From NCBI RefSeq assembly GCF_000023325.1, contig NC_012785.1:124001-188000 (forward strand): 64,000 bases of DNA, written 5' to 3'. Positions 1 through 7,546 of the stretch are shown one piece after another. This stretch comes from Kosmotoga olearia TBF 19.5.1. GTDB taxonomy: Bacteria > Thermotogota > Thermotogae > Petrotogales > Kosmotogaceae. The notes below the pieces were generated by a model. That model worked only from the letters and a program-made list of their open reading frames with translations, did no database searches and had not been told where the DNA came from. How positions within the stretch are numbered: the stretch's first letter is position 1; each line of letters opens with the position of its first letter. The position numbers and the translations under genes are program-made.

Positions 1-124
1 TCTTTCCCACGCTTTTCTTTGAAGCCAGAAGAACAAGGTCGTCGTTGACAAGTCCCCTTTCATTGAGGACCCTGATCATTGCATTTCCTACCTCACCAGT
101 CGCACCCACTACGGCAATTCTCAT
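1..124 (-). CDS. asd: Aspartate-semialdehyde dehydrogenase, N-terminal part (3' end outside window)
   Basis: The 41 complete codons start MRIAVVGATGEVGNAMIRVL, the classical Rossmann NADP-binding start (GATGEVG) of aspartate-semialdehyde dehydrogenase. The enzyme reduces aspartyl phosphate to the semialdehyde that feeds lysine, threonine and methionine synthesis. The start ATG at 124 has an AGAGGTG ribosome-binding site just upstream. A lysine riboswitch, an intrinsic terminator and a promoter sit immediately upstream, and the same arrangement is known for T. maritima asd. The gene runs off the left edge, so catalytic Cys and His residues cannot be checked. The regulatory context makes the assignment strong. 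Confidence 0.9.
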   Translation of the reverse strand, partial: MRIAVVGATGEVGNAMIRVLNERGLVNDDLVLLASKKSVGK

Positions 125-135
125 CTTAGCACCTC

Positions 136-174
136 TAAAAATGACAAAATGGGTGTCTCCGCATGGAAACACCC
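136..174 (-). terminator. Riboswitch attenuator (intrinsic terminator)
   Basis: On the minus strand GGGTGTTT pairs with AGACACCC across an 8-nt loop (151-174) and is followed by a T-rich stretch (136-150). It lies between the lysine aptamer and the asd start. It is therefore the expected expression platform: lysine binding should favour this terminator and stop asd transcription. Confidence 0.8.
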
Positions 175-210
175 GTGGTATGAAATACTAAAATACTATG
201 TATTTTCATG

Positions 211-379
211 CCCACCAGCGCTCCACGAGACACAGCCCCGTGACAGTTATACGGGTATTCCCCGTATACCCAGGAGTACAGAGCTTGGGGTACCCTGTAT
301 CCTTCGGCACCTTCGCCTTTCAATCCGTCCCGATCCCCATGATGGACGGTTTACTCATCTCCGGTGCACCTCTGTGGGG
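211..379 (-). ncRNA. Lysine riboswitch (L box) upstream of asd
   Basis: The minus strand carries the conserved lysine aptamer blocks in order: AGAGGTGCACCGGAGATGAG, AGTAA, a GGCGAAGGTGCCGAAGG block, the ACTGTCAC block and a final TGGAGCGCTGG that closes P1 against CCCCACAG. Block order and spacing match the T. maritima asd riboswitch whose structure is known. P1 strands lie near 373-379 and 211-218. The downstream terminator at 151-174 implies transcriptional attenuation by lysine. Confidence 0.93.
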
Positions 380-391
380 TAAATTATGTTG

Positions 392-419
392 ATTATAACA
401 TCATTGAATTAAATAGCAA
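392..419 (-). promoter_or_regulatory. Putative sigma-A promoter for asd
   Basis: Reading the minus strand, TTGCTA (414-419) and TATAAT (392-397) are separated by 16 bp. They sit about a dozen bases upstream of the riboswitch 5' end, as expected for a riboswitch-controlled transcript. Confidence 0.65.
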
Positions 420-625
420 GTCAAATAACAAGTTTTTTCTTTGCCAGCTTCTTGCATTTTCTTTGAGCTAATATTACCTGTGATTTTAGCAACTTCCCGA
501 CGCTCTTTGAAACAACTTAAATCTTCTTTCTCACCATATGAACCTTCAATCTGAAACAATGATCATAGTTTGAAAAACCACTTCTGGCAGCCAGAGGGTT
601 GGGGCGAGCAGATTTAATTCACCCT

Positions 626-694
626 AAAAAACTGGACAAAAAATCAACCAGATTTGTATAAACTCATGGATTCTTCGAATATGTCTTATGGGCT
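626..694. mobile_element. Remnant of the left end of the IS3-family element
   Basis: About 68 bp (AAAAACTGGACAAAAAATCA onward, through the ATGGATTCTTCGAATAT segment) nearly matches 5760-5829, the left end of the IS at 5752-6962. The outermost TGCTCCCC tip and the rest of the element are absent. It is a relic of an earlier insertion of the same IS. The flanking stretch 420-720 holds no gene I recognise. Confidence 0.7.
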
Positions 695-723
695 TCGCCA
701 TCTCAGTTTCTATAAGTCCCAAT

Positions 724-755
724 AAAAAAGGCCTACCATCTCGTAGGCCTTTTTC
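724..755 (-). terminator. Terminator downstream of the cold-shock gene
   Basis: AGGCCTAC pairs with GTAGGCCT around a 6-nt loop. The stem is flanked by A6 and T5, so it can work in both directions. It lies 14 bp past the csp stop codon. Confidence 0.85.
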
Positions 756-768
756 AGGTTTATTAGAA

Positions 769-969
769 TTATTCGACTGTTTTAACGTTTACTGCCTGAG
801 CACCCTTCTGACCGTTTTCAATGTCAAATTCCACTCTTTGGCCTTCTTCAAGTGTTTTAAATCCATCTGAGACAATCCCTGAAAAATGGATAAAAACGTC
901 CTCTCCTTCGTCTCTGGTAATGAATCCGTAGCCCTTCTGAGCATTAAACCACTTAACTGTTCCTTTCAT
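769..969 (-). CDS. csp: Cold-shock protein (CspA family)
   Basis: This 66-residue single cold-shock domain has both RNA-binding motifs: KGYGFI (RNP1, about residues 12-17) and DVFIHF (RNP2, about 25-30). It also has the usual MKGTVKWFN start. Proteins of this size bind single-stranded RNA and DNA and act as RNA chaperones in the cytoplasm. An AGGAGG site lies 4-5 bp before the ATG. Just upstream is a small hairpin (CTTGCA...TGCAAG, 988-1004) in the leader; csp leaders are often structured, but a regulatory role here is only a guess. The gene has its own terminator and is monocistronic. Confidence 0.95.
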   Translation of the reverse strand: MKGTVKWFNAQKGYGFITRDEGEDVFIHFSGIVSDGFKTLEEGQRVEFDIENGQKGAQAVNVKTVE

Positions 970-1019
970 GTTTCCTCCTGAAAATCTCTTGCACCATTTG
1001 CAAGTAGCGAATTATCCTT

Positions 1020-1599
1020 TCGGATATAGAAATTGTACCCTATTTCGACGCTTTTATTATGTCTATCACATGTACTCAATGTGCCATTCTCGCTTAGGAA
1101 AAACAGACAAAAAATAGTAGGGTCAAGAGATGTGCCAGAGGTTATGTGACTTATCGGCCCGGAAGTGCTTTCGGGGTGTAATATCGTATTTCGTAGTTGT
1201 TGTATATCCCGGTGGTTTTCTGTATCCCTTCCCTACTCCACTTTATTCTATTAATTCATTCCCTTTGTTTCTAAACAACTACAACAGACACTTTTTTAGT
1301 AAAAGAGTAGCATAATGGTGAATTTACATATACAAAACATAACGCCTGTGAAAGTATAATGCCAATGAAAAGAGAACATAATGGAACAGCATATAGCTAA
1401 AAGTGAAGTGAGTTCAAAGTGCACACTTTTAAGGCGAGATGAAAGGTCATTGAAAAACAGTATGCTGCTTTAAAAAAGTACGGGAAGATAGCCTCGCACC
1501 CGTATAAAACCATCATATCTTCTGTGTAATTAAATACTCACTAAGAACATCATTTTGACAAGATCATCATTGAAGGTTGAAGCATTTTAAGGAGGAATA
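1020..1599. other. Intergenic region, no gene recognised
   Basis: Between the csp leader and the kinase leader I see no convincing coding sequence. The only sizeable open frame (1130-1315, +) has no ribosome-binding site and no recognisable motif. The region presumably holds the promoters for the divergent csp and kinase genes, but no clear -35/-10 pair stands out. Confidence 0.5.
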
Positions 1600-1632
1600 A
1601 TGGAAATGTTTGATTTCCTGGAGGCGTTATGA
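1600..1632 (+). CDS. Ten-codon leader ORF coupled to the histidine kinase
   Basis: ATG at 1600 follows a strong AAGGAGGAATA site and reads MEMFDFLEAL before TGA at 1630-1632. That stop overlaps the kinase ATG (1629-1631) in an ATGA junction. The kinase has its own GGAGG inside this ORF. The layout suggests translational coupling or a leader peptide. It could also be the relic of a longer upstream gene. No amino-acid run typical of attenuation peptides is present. Confidence 0.45.
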   Translation: MEMFDFLEAL

Positions 1633-3308
1633 ATAAGTTGATGAACGTCTTCAGAATGAGTCTGTTTGTTTCTTTGCTGATCATATTTCTCGCTGTGACC
1701 TTTGGGATTTACCTGCCAATGAAAAATGAACTTACAAAAGAACTCAATGAAAAATTTTCAAACAACGCTAAATTATCCAAGAAGGCCATTGACAATTTTC
1801 TTAAGCGTTGTATTCAGGGAGCAGAAAGCCTTTCTAGCCGTACTATGATCAGAAAGATGATAGTTGAATATCTCAGTGGAAACATCACTTTCAAAGAACT
1901 TCAAAAATATACTGCACCGAAATATCTCGATGGTGCTAATGTTCTCCAAAACTTAAAAAGAGCCACACGGATTGTTTCAGGAAACATCATTGCTTCTGTT
2001 GGAAGCTTAGACAATTTAGATATTGGAAAAGCAATAAGTTGTGAAGACGTGTCAGAAACAACTTTAGATATAGAATTTGAGAATCAATTTATTGTTGTCA
2101 ATGTGTGTTCTCCAATACGTGAAAATACTACTCACAATTTTGTTTTTATGACCTCTTCGAGAGGACGCAATGGCGAAAATGCCACGGTTATAGGTCATGA
2201 TTTAGTTTCTTTTGACATGACAAAACTCTTAGATGAGATCAATACAGGAAATATTGTATATGAGATCTATATCGCAACTAATTCAAAATACATCTCATTA
2301 AAAGGAAAAATATTTGACGTTCTCAAAGACGACACTTTGAGTTCAGATGGGAAAACAACGCGGTACACCATGAAATTAAGAGATACAGACGCTTTTCTCG
2401 TTGCAAGTGTACCCAATAATATTATCTATACTCGCATAAAAAAAATATCCCTAACCATTTTCATTGTTATTGCTGCTGCATTTCTGATTGTTGTTCTCTT
2501 AATACATTTTACGATTCTCACAAACGCAAGGAAGATGATAAAAACCATAGAACAAGATAATATCAAGATCAAAGAGTTAGAACGTCTTAAATCTGAATTT
2601 CTTGCTACCATGAGTCATGAGTTGAGAACCCCTCTCAACTCCATTACTGGGTTCGTTAGCATGATTTTACAGGGCATTTCAGGAGAAATCAACGAAGAAC
2701 AAAGGAAACAACTCTCTATGGTTCACAGTTCTTCAATACATCTCTTAAATCTGATAAACGATATTCTGGATATCTCCAAGATTGAAGCTGGTAGAATGAG
2801 TTTTTCTAAGGAAAGATTCAACATTAAAGACGTTATTTCTGAAGTTGTACAAAATGTTTCGCTGTTGATTTCTAAAAAAGAAGTGAAGTTAATAACAGAA
2901 ATACCTGATGAGATTCCAGAGATCTACAGTGATAAAAGGAGGGTTTTCCAGATTCTCCTGAATCTGGTCAGTAATGCGATTAAATTCACGGAGAAGGGCG
3001 AGGTAAGGATAAAATGCGAGGTAGATGGAAATAAACTGAAAATCAGTGTTTCTGATACAGGAAAAGGGATAAAGGAAGAAGATATGGAAACATTATTTGA
3101 AGCTTTTCGACAGATAAGTGGTTCGGCACGGCGCAGGTACCAAGGTGCTGGACTGGGGCTCTATCTCTCCAAAAAGCTTGTGACATTGTTGGGCGGTGAG
3201 ATCTGGGTTGAGAGCGAATACGGTAAAGGTTCTACATTTACATTCACCCTGCCGCTCAAATCTGTGGAGGAGAATAATCATGAAGAAAAAAGTACTGGTG
3301 ATAGATGA
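1629..3308 (+). CDS. Membrane sensor histidine kinase
   Basis: This is a 559-residue kinase. A transmembrane helix (about residues 8-28) is followed by an extracytoplasmic sensor region (about 30-268) and a second helix (about 270-297). The dimerisation/phosphoacceptor segment is SHELRTPLN with His330. The HATPase domain carries the N box (NLVSNAIKF), the DTGKGI G1 box and the GAGLGLYLSK G2 box. The protein would sense an external signal and phosphorylate a receiver. The neighbouring receivers are a broken one (3280-3416), which overlaps this gene by 29 nt, and the HD-GYP regulator at 3451. Loss of the first leaves the HD-GYP protein as the likely partner. No HAMP or PAS domain is evident, and the sensor ligand cannot be predicted. 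Confidence 0.93.
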   Translation: MNKLMNVFRMSLFVSLLIIFLAVTFGIYLPMKNELTKELNEKFSNNAKLSKKAIDNFLKRCIQGAESLSSRTMIRKMIVEYLSGNITFKELQKYTAPKYLDGANVLQNLKRATRIVSGNIIASVGSLDNLDIGKAISCEDVSETTLDIEFENQFIVVNVCSPIRENTTHNFVFMTSSRGRNGENATVIGHDLVSFDMTKLLDEINTGNIVYEIYIATNSKYISLKGKIFDVLKDDTLSSDGKTTRYTMKLRDTDAFLVASVPNNIIYTRIKKISLTIFIVIAAAFLIVVLLIHFTILTNARKMIKTIEQDNIKIKELERLKSEFLATMSHELRTPLNSITGFVSMILQGISGEINEEQRKQLSMVHSSSIHLLNLINDILDISKIEAGRMSFSKERFNIKDVISEVVQNVSLLISKKEVKLITEIPDEIPEIYSDKRRVFQILLNLVSNAIKFTEKGEVRIKCEVDGNKLKISVSDTGKGIKEEDMETLFEAFRQISGSARRRYQGAGLGLYLSKKLVTLLGGEIWVESEYGKGSTFTFTLPLKSVEENNHEEKSTGDR

Positions 3309-3416
3309 TAACGAACAGAATCTGTTATCGCTGTAACTTCTTAAGCTATGCCAGCAGATGAAGAAAAGGCGCTTGCCATCGGCTGTGTTGGGTACATCAA
3401 GAAACCTTTTTCCTGA
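3280..3416 (+). pseudogene. Internally deleted response-regulator receiver gene
   Basis: ATG at 3280, after GGAGGAGAA, opens a typical receiver start MKKKVLVIDDNEQNLLSL and hits TAA at 3334. A few bases later another frame encodes AMPADEEKALAIGCVGYIKK followed by PFS and TGA (3414-3416). This second piece is the end of a receiver domain, including the conserved Lys-Pro. The central part, with the phosphorylated Asp (about 75 residues), is missing and the two ends are out of frame. The 29-nt overlap with the kinase shows it was the original cognate regulator. The gene must be non-functional. Confidence 0.8.
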
Positions 3417-3450
3417 GAATTTCATACCAGAAATAGGGAAGGTGATAAAC

Positions 3451-4551
3451 ATGAAAATTCTGGCTGTTGATGATAACAAAGAAAATATCTATATGTTAGA
3501 GACTCTGTTCAAGAGCTATGGTTATGAAGTTGAATCTTCCCAGAATGGTGTTGAAGCTCTGGAGAAATTGGCCGAACAGGATTTTGACGTGGTAATTTCC
3601 GATATTTTGATGCCCGAGATGGACGGCTTTCAATTATGTCGCAGGGTGAAAATGGATGATAGATTAAAAGAAATCCCTTTTATACTTTATACCGCTGCCT
3701 ACACCGATCCAGAAGATAGAAAATTTGCCCTCAGCCTTGGAGTCGATAGGTTTATTATCAAGCCATTAGAACCAGATGCTTTTGTTAAGATAGTAAGAGA
3801 AGTTATTCAGAACCATAAAGTGAAACCTTTAAACAACAACAAGGTAGTGAATAAAGAAGAGATTGTATATCTTAAGAACTACAACGAGAGATTGATCAAG
3901 AAATTGGAAGATGGAATGCTTCAGTTAGAAGAAAAAAATAAAGAACTCGAACAAAGCTATAAAAAGGTACAGAGAACCCTGGATTCCGTTGTTGAAACAA
4001 TAGGATTGGTAATTGAAATGAGAGATGCCTACACTTCTGGTCATCAACGACGCGTAAGCCAGCTTGCCTGCGCTATTGCCAGAGAAATGAACCTGTCAGA
4101 AGAACAAATTGAGGCTGTTCGTATAGCTGGCCTTCTACATGATATTGGCAAGATATCCATACCGACAGATATTTTGAACAAGCCCGACAAACTGAATAAA
4201 TTTGAACTCGGAATTGTAAGAAACCATCCACAAACTGCATTTGAAATATTAAAAGACGTGGAATTTTCCCAGCCCATAGCTGAGATTGTGCTCCAGCATC
4301 ACGAACGAATAGATGGATCTGGTTATCCTAATGGCTTGAAAGGTAACCAAATTCTCACAGAAGCGAAGATACTAGCAGTGTCAGATGTTGTTGAAGCCAT
4401 GGCGTTCCACAGACCTTATCGTCCGGCACTTGGTATAGCTAAAGCTTTAGAGGAGATCACCACAAATTCAGGTAACCTCTACGACCCTGAGACTGTAAAA
4501 GCTTGCATAGCAGTGTTCTCGCGGGGATTTGATTTTGAAAAAGAAAGGTAA
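3451..4551 (+). CDS. Response regulator with HD-GYP phosphodiesterase domain
   Basis: The 366-residue protein has an N-terminal receiver (MKILAVDDN, acceptor Asp51 in SDILMPEMDG, conserved KPL near 110). A coiled-coil linker (about 140-175) follows, then an HD-GYP domain with HDIGK (His230), HHE and the diagnostic DGSGYP. HD-GYP proteins hydrolyse cyclic di-GMP, so phosphorylation by the adjacent kinase probably controls c-di-GMP levels. I chose ATG 3451 because GGGAAGGTGA precedes it and it gives the normal receiver start. The frame is open further upstream only because it runs through the dead receiver gene. No terminator is seen after the stop. Confidence 0.92.
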   Translation: MKILAVDDNKENIYMLETLFKSYGYEVESSQNGVEALEKLAEQDFDVVISDILMPEMDGFQLCRRVKMDDRLKEIPFILYTAAYTDPEDRKFALSLGVDRFIIKPLEPDAFVKIVREVIQNHKVKPLNNNKVVNKEEIVYLKNYNERLIKKLEDGMLQLEEKNKELEQSYKKVQRTLDSVVETIGLVIEMRDAYTSGHQRRVSQLACAIAREMNLSEEQIEAVRIAGLLHDIGKISIPTDILNKPDKLNKFELGIVRNHPQTAFEILKDVEFSQPIAEIVLQHHERIDGSGYPNGLKGNQILTEAKILAVSDVVEAMAFHRPYRPALGIAKALEEITTNSGNLYDPETVKACIAVFSRGFDFEKER

Positions 4552-4929
4552 AAAGTTTGCCTTTTCCAGCCGAACTCTCCCCAGCCTCGATACCTCATCA
4601 TATGCCTCCTGAGTTTCATTTTCACTCTCTGTCCCACATTTCCGAAGCATTTGGAGGAATGATCTATTCGGAAGTAGCCAACCATCCTCTGAGTATTGGA
4701 TTTACTTTTCCAACCGCCTTTTCGATAAATTGGATCAAAAATGAGCAGACATTTTTATGTGGTCAAATAAAATTGGTTCTTCCGCAAAATATAGGAATTA
4801 GAGCATAAGAATCTTCAGCCTAGCAGTCCAAATGAGCATCTTCCAAACATAATTTTCTTGACTCTACCTGTCTTGTCATAGTTTTTTTGTTCCTGCTTCG
4901 ATTCTGCTTTTTTCACTGGTTAAATCAGT
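4552..4929. other. Gene-poor stretch before the endonuclease remnant
   Basis: No credible gene, RNA or terminator is seen. The small open frames lack ribosome-binding sites and family motifs. The stretch may hold decayed DNA of the endonuclease N-terminus, but I cannot recognise any of it. Confidence 0.4.
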
Positions 4930-5529
4930 AAATTTACGGAAGAAGCAAAAACCTATTGACTTTATACAAACTAGATCCAGAAGGATTCGAAAAAATATTG
5001 ATCGAGGCATTAAAAATCCTTATGACGACATTTTGATAAAACCAAACTACCCTGTAGATGATGAAGGAGAGCCCATCAATCATGCACCCGGTAATAAACC
5101 AGATACCGAGTGTTATTATAGAACATTCAAGGCTATATGTGAGGTAACCTTGAATACTTCTAATTTACAATGGGTACAAGAAGGGCAACCTGTGATGAGA
5201 CATCTAAGAAATTTCAAAAGAGAGCATGAATTTGAAAATATTTAGTCGCTCCAAGGATACATAAAGATACTTATTCCCAATTCTGGATTTCTGTAAAGTA
5301 CGAATATGATGGAAAACCCCAGAAGATAATTCCCTTAACCACACAACACTTTGCCCTGCTGCTAAAGAAACTACTACAATATATAGAAACAGGGAAAAAG
5401 TTCAGTCATTACGAATTACACAAATTATATGAGAAGATTATAAACGAAACAAAAAGGGTAAATAGTTTTTCCGAATGGACGAGAAAAATAGATCAACTTT
5501 TGGAATGTTGGATGGAGGAAAGAATATGA
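4930..5529 (+). pseudogene. AlwI-like type IIS restriction endonuclease, C-terminal remnant with frameshift
   Basis: The frame open up to TAG 5243 encodes a segment with DDEGEPINHAPGNKPD, CEVTLNTSNLQW and EGQPVMRHLRNF. After a shift the next frame resumes with APRIHKDTYSQFW and ends at TGA 5527-5529. As I recall the AlwI family, these are its conserved blocks (catalytic E-V-T-L region and the VMRHLR segment). The N-terminal part is missing and a frameshift near 5240 breaks the rest, so no active enzyme is expected. The final TGA overlaps the ATG of the next methyltransferase, which shows these genes once formed one operon. The family call is from memory; a profile search against RE_AlwI would settle it. 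Confidence 0.68.
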
Positions 5530-5751
5530 AAACAGGTCATATTTATAAAGGAGACTGCATAAAGGTAATGCGAGAACACATAAAAGATGAGAATATTGAT
5601 TTAATCTATGCCGATCCGCCTTACAATCTGTCTGGAAAAAGTCTTAATTTGATAAACAATAAAACTGGTGGCCCATTTTACAAAATGAATGAAGATTGGG
5701 ATACCTGGGACTATAATGAATATGTAGAATTTACAGAAAATTGGTTTGTAA
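5526..5751 (+). pseudogene. DNA adenine methyltransferase 1, N-terminal fragment (split by IS)
   Basis: Starting with ATG overlapping the endonuclease stop, this fragment carries the motif IV block YADPPYNLSGKS (about residues 34-45), typical of N6-adenine methyltransferases of the beta type. It continues to EYVEFTENWF, where the IS3-family element begins. The remainder, with the S-adenosylmethionine site, lies beyond the element at 6963-7546. Together the pieces would make a protein similar to the intact methyltransferase at 7539. Confidence 0.85.
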
Positions 5752-5777
5752 TGCTCCCCGAAAAACTGGACAAAAAA

Positions 5778-6606
5778 TCAAGCAATTTTGTGTAGACTCA
5801 TGGATTCTTCGAATATCTCTTTTGGGCTTTTGTATCCTAAAGCACTATGGGGATATTCTTCGTTATAAAACTTTTCAAAAGCTTTCGTCTTTTCGATTAG
5901 CTCTTCGTAACTCGGATTGTCCAATACCCATGCAACTTCTTCTTTGTATGTTCTGAAATACCTTTCCGTGTTGGCATTACCTTTGGGATTGTTGTAGCTC
6001 GTGAATATCTGTTTTATCCCAAGTACAGTACATTCTTTCAGGAACTTCGTGCTCGTTGGTTGGCTGCCGTTGTCGCTCACCAGTATTACTCCTTCGCCCC
6101 GCACACCTTCGGGATATCCCTCATTTAAGGCTCTGTCCAACGCTTTTAACCATTCTTCTGCTCTACACCTGAGACTTATTTCCGATCCAAGGATTTCTCT
6201 TGTGTACCAATCTATCACTGCTATGTAATATGCCCAACCAGCATCTCTTGTGAATACTTTTGTCATGTCGATCCCAAGCACCTCTCTGGGCCTGGTGGGC
6301 TTTATTTTCTTTTGAATGGTTCTACAAGCTTTTTTGTGCTCAACTTTGAAGAGTAATCCATTTTCTTTCATTATTCGGTATACCCTCTTTTGGTTGAGCT
6401 TATTGCCTTTTTTCCTCAACATCGCCCAGATTCGACGATATCCCCAGTAAGGATGCTCTCTTTTGAGTTCTTCTATTTCCTTGAATTTTTTCATCATCTG
6501 TTCTTCGACTGTATTCCCTAGGCTTGTAGTAATACGTGCTCCGGTTGATTTTCAAATACCTCAGCGCTTCTGAAACGCTGAATCCCTCATTAACAAGCAG
6601 TGCCAC
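5778..6606 (-). pseudogene. IS3-family transposase OrfB (DDE integrase), frameshifted
   Basis: The reading frame starting at GTG 6606 (ALLVNEGFSVSEALRYLKI, the typical OrfB start with STYYY) is lost at a T6 run (6486-6491 on the plus strand). The neighbouring frame continues to 5778. It carries HPYWGYRRI and the DDE triad region: GIDMTK, SDNGSQ and a Glu in NTERYFRTYKEE. Removing one base from the run restores a continuous OrfB. The copy is therefore probably inactive, unless the run causes slippage during expression. Domain content and length otherwise match a full-length OrfB. Confidence 0.82.
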
Positions 6607-6896
6607 TATTTCCCGTTGCCTGGATGTACTACTGTTTTTTTTAATGTCTCAATGACGATGGTCTGTTTCCCTATTACCTTCTCGAGTTCTTCTACTTTTT
6701 CTTCGAGCTGCTTTACCCTGGATTTCTTCCCGTTTTCCAAGCCTTCTTTGGCTCCTTCGAGAAACCTGTCACGCCATTTGTAATACTGAGCTTGTGAAAT
6801 TCCATGTTCTCTGCAGATTTGAGAAACGCTCTTTTCTCGACGAAGCCCTTCCAGAATTATTGCCATCTTTTCTTCTGTCGAGAGTTTCTTTGCCAT
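6606..6896 (-). CDS. IS3-family transposase OrfA (HTH protein)
   Basis: About 96 residues: a helix-turn-helix (SVSQICREHGISQAQYYKWR) followed by a leucine-zipper-like coiled coil (QLEEKVEELEKVIGKQ). OrfA binds the IS ends and, by -1 frameshifting, supplies the N-terminus of the OrfAB transposase. An A8 run (within ETLKK, near 6634-6641) is a good slippage site: a -1 shift there reads straight into the OrfB frame. I chose ATG 6896 because GGGGGTG precedes it. The stop shares its last G with the OrfB GTG. Confidence 0.85.
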   Translation of the reverse strand: MAKKLSTEEKMAIILEGLRREKSVSQICREHGISQAQYYKWRDRFLEGAKEGLENGKKSRVKQLEEKVEELEKVIGKQTIVIETLKKTVVHPGNGK

Positions 6897-6962
6897 TATC
6901 TGCACCCCCTTGCCTTTATTTTATCTCTCTACTTTTTTCCTGTCCAATTCTTCAGGGGAGCA

Positions 6963-7546
6963 GTATATGGTTAAAAGAAGCATGGAGAGTTTTAAAGTCT
7001 AACGTAAGTTTATATGTGTCATGTACATACCACAATATCGGAGAAATTATATTTTTGGCTAAGAAAATAGGTTTTAGATTAAATAACATAATTACGTGGT
7101 ATAAGACAAATGCAATGCCAAACATAACTAAACGTACTTTTACCCATTCTACTGAATATGTGTGTTGGTTTGTAAAAGGAAACAAGTGGAAATTCAATTA
7201 TGAAGAACTAAAGAAGATCAATCCTAATAAAAGAAAAGATGGAAAACCGAAGCAAATGAGGGATTTCCTGAATTTCATTGAGATGCCTATTGTTCAAGGA
7301 AAAGAGAGAATTAAAGGTGAAAATGGCAGAGCGATTCATCCTACACAAAAACCAGAGAAATTGCTAGAAATAATTATAATCGCATCATCCAATGAAGGGG
7401 ATATTGTTCTGGATCCTTTCTTTGGAACTGGAACAACAGGTGTTGTGGCTGAGAGATTGAATCGTAAATGGATAGGCATTGAAATAAATGAGAAATTTAT
7501 TAAAGTTGCAAAAAATAGAGTTTACGGAGGCATAGGACATGCTTAA
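6963..7546 (+). pseudogene. DNA adenine methyltransferase 1, C-terminal fragment
   Basis: In frame from the right edge of the IS, this piece reads WLKEAWRVLK, then TWYKTNAMPN, HPTQKPEKLLE and the S-adenosylmethionine motif DPFFGTGTTGVVA. These are the C-terminal blocks of the beta-type N6-adenine methyltransferase whose N-terminus is at 5526-5751. It has no start of its own. Its stop overlaps the next methyltransferase gene (ATGCTTAA), preserving the ancestral operon. Confidence 0.85.

Larger units (their letters stand above)
5752..6962 (-). mobile_element. IS3-family insertion sequence, 1211 bp
   Basis: The ends are imperfect inverted repeats of about 25 bp: left TGCTCCCCGAAAAACTGGAC; right, read inward, TGCTCCCCTGAAGAATTGGA. 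Inside on the minus strand are an HTH orfA and a DDE orfB, linked by an A8 slippage site, as in IS3-family elements. Flanks read GTAA on the left and GTAT on the right. This fits a 3-4 bp target duplication that has since diverged slightly. The element splits a methyltransferase gene. A relic of the same left end lies at 626-694. Confidence 0.9.

Noticed and set aside
988-1004. Hairpin in front of the cold-shock gene as a temperature switch
   Set aside because: A 6-bp stem with no sequestered ribosome-binding site; only its position is suggestive.
1130-1315. Open frame of 61 codons upstream of the histidine kinase
   Set aside because: No start signal, no hydrophobic or domain pattern that makes sense, atypical composition.
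3093-3479. Minus-strand open frame of 128 codons across the broken receiver gene
   Set aside because: Shadow of the kinase and receiver coding sequences on the other strand.
4557-4808. Open frame of 83 codons after the HD-GYP gene
   Set aside because: No ribosome-binding site and no similarity I can recognise; the stretch looks like decayed DNA.
6794-6960. Apparent start of methyltransferase 1 fragment inside the IS
   Set aside because: This part of the open frame is antisense to OrfA; real methyltransferase coding begins only at the IS border (6963).
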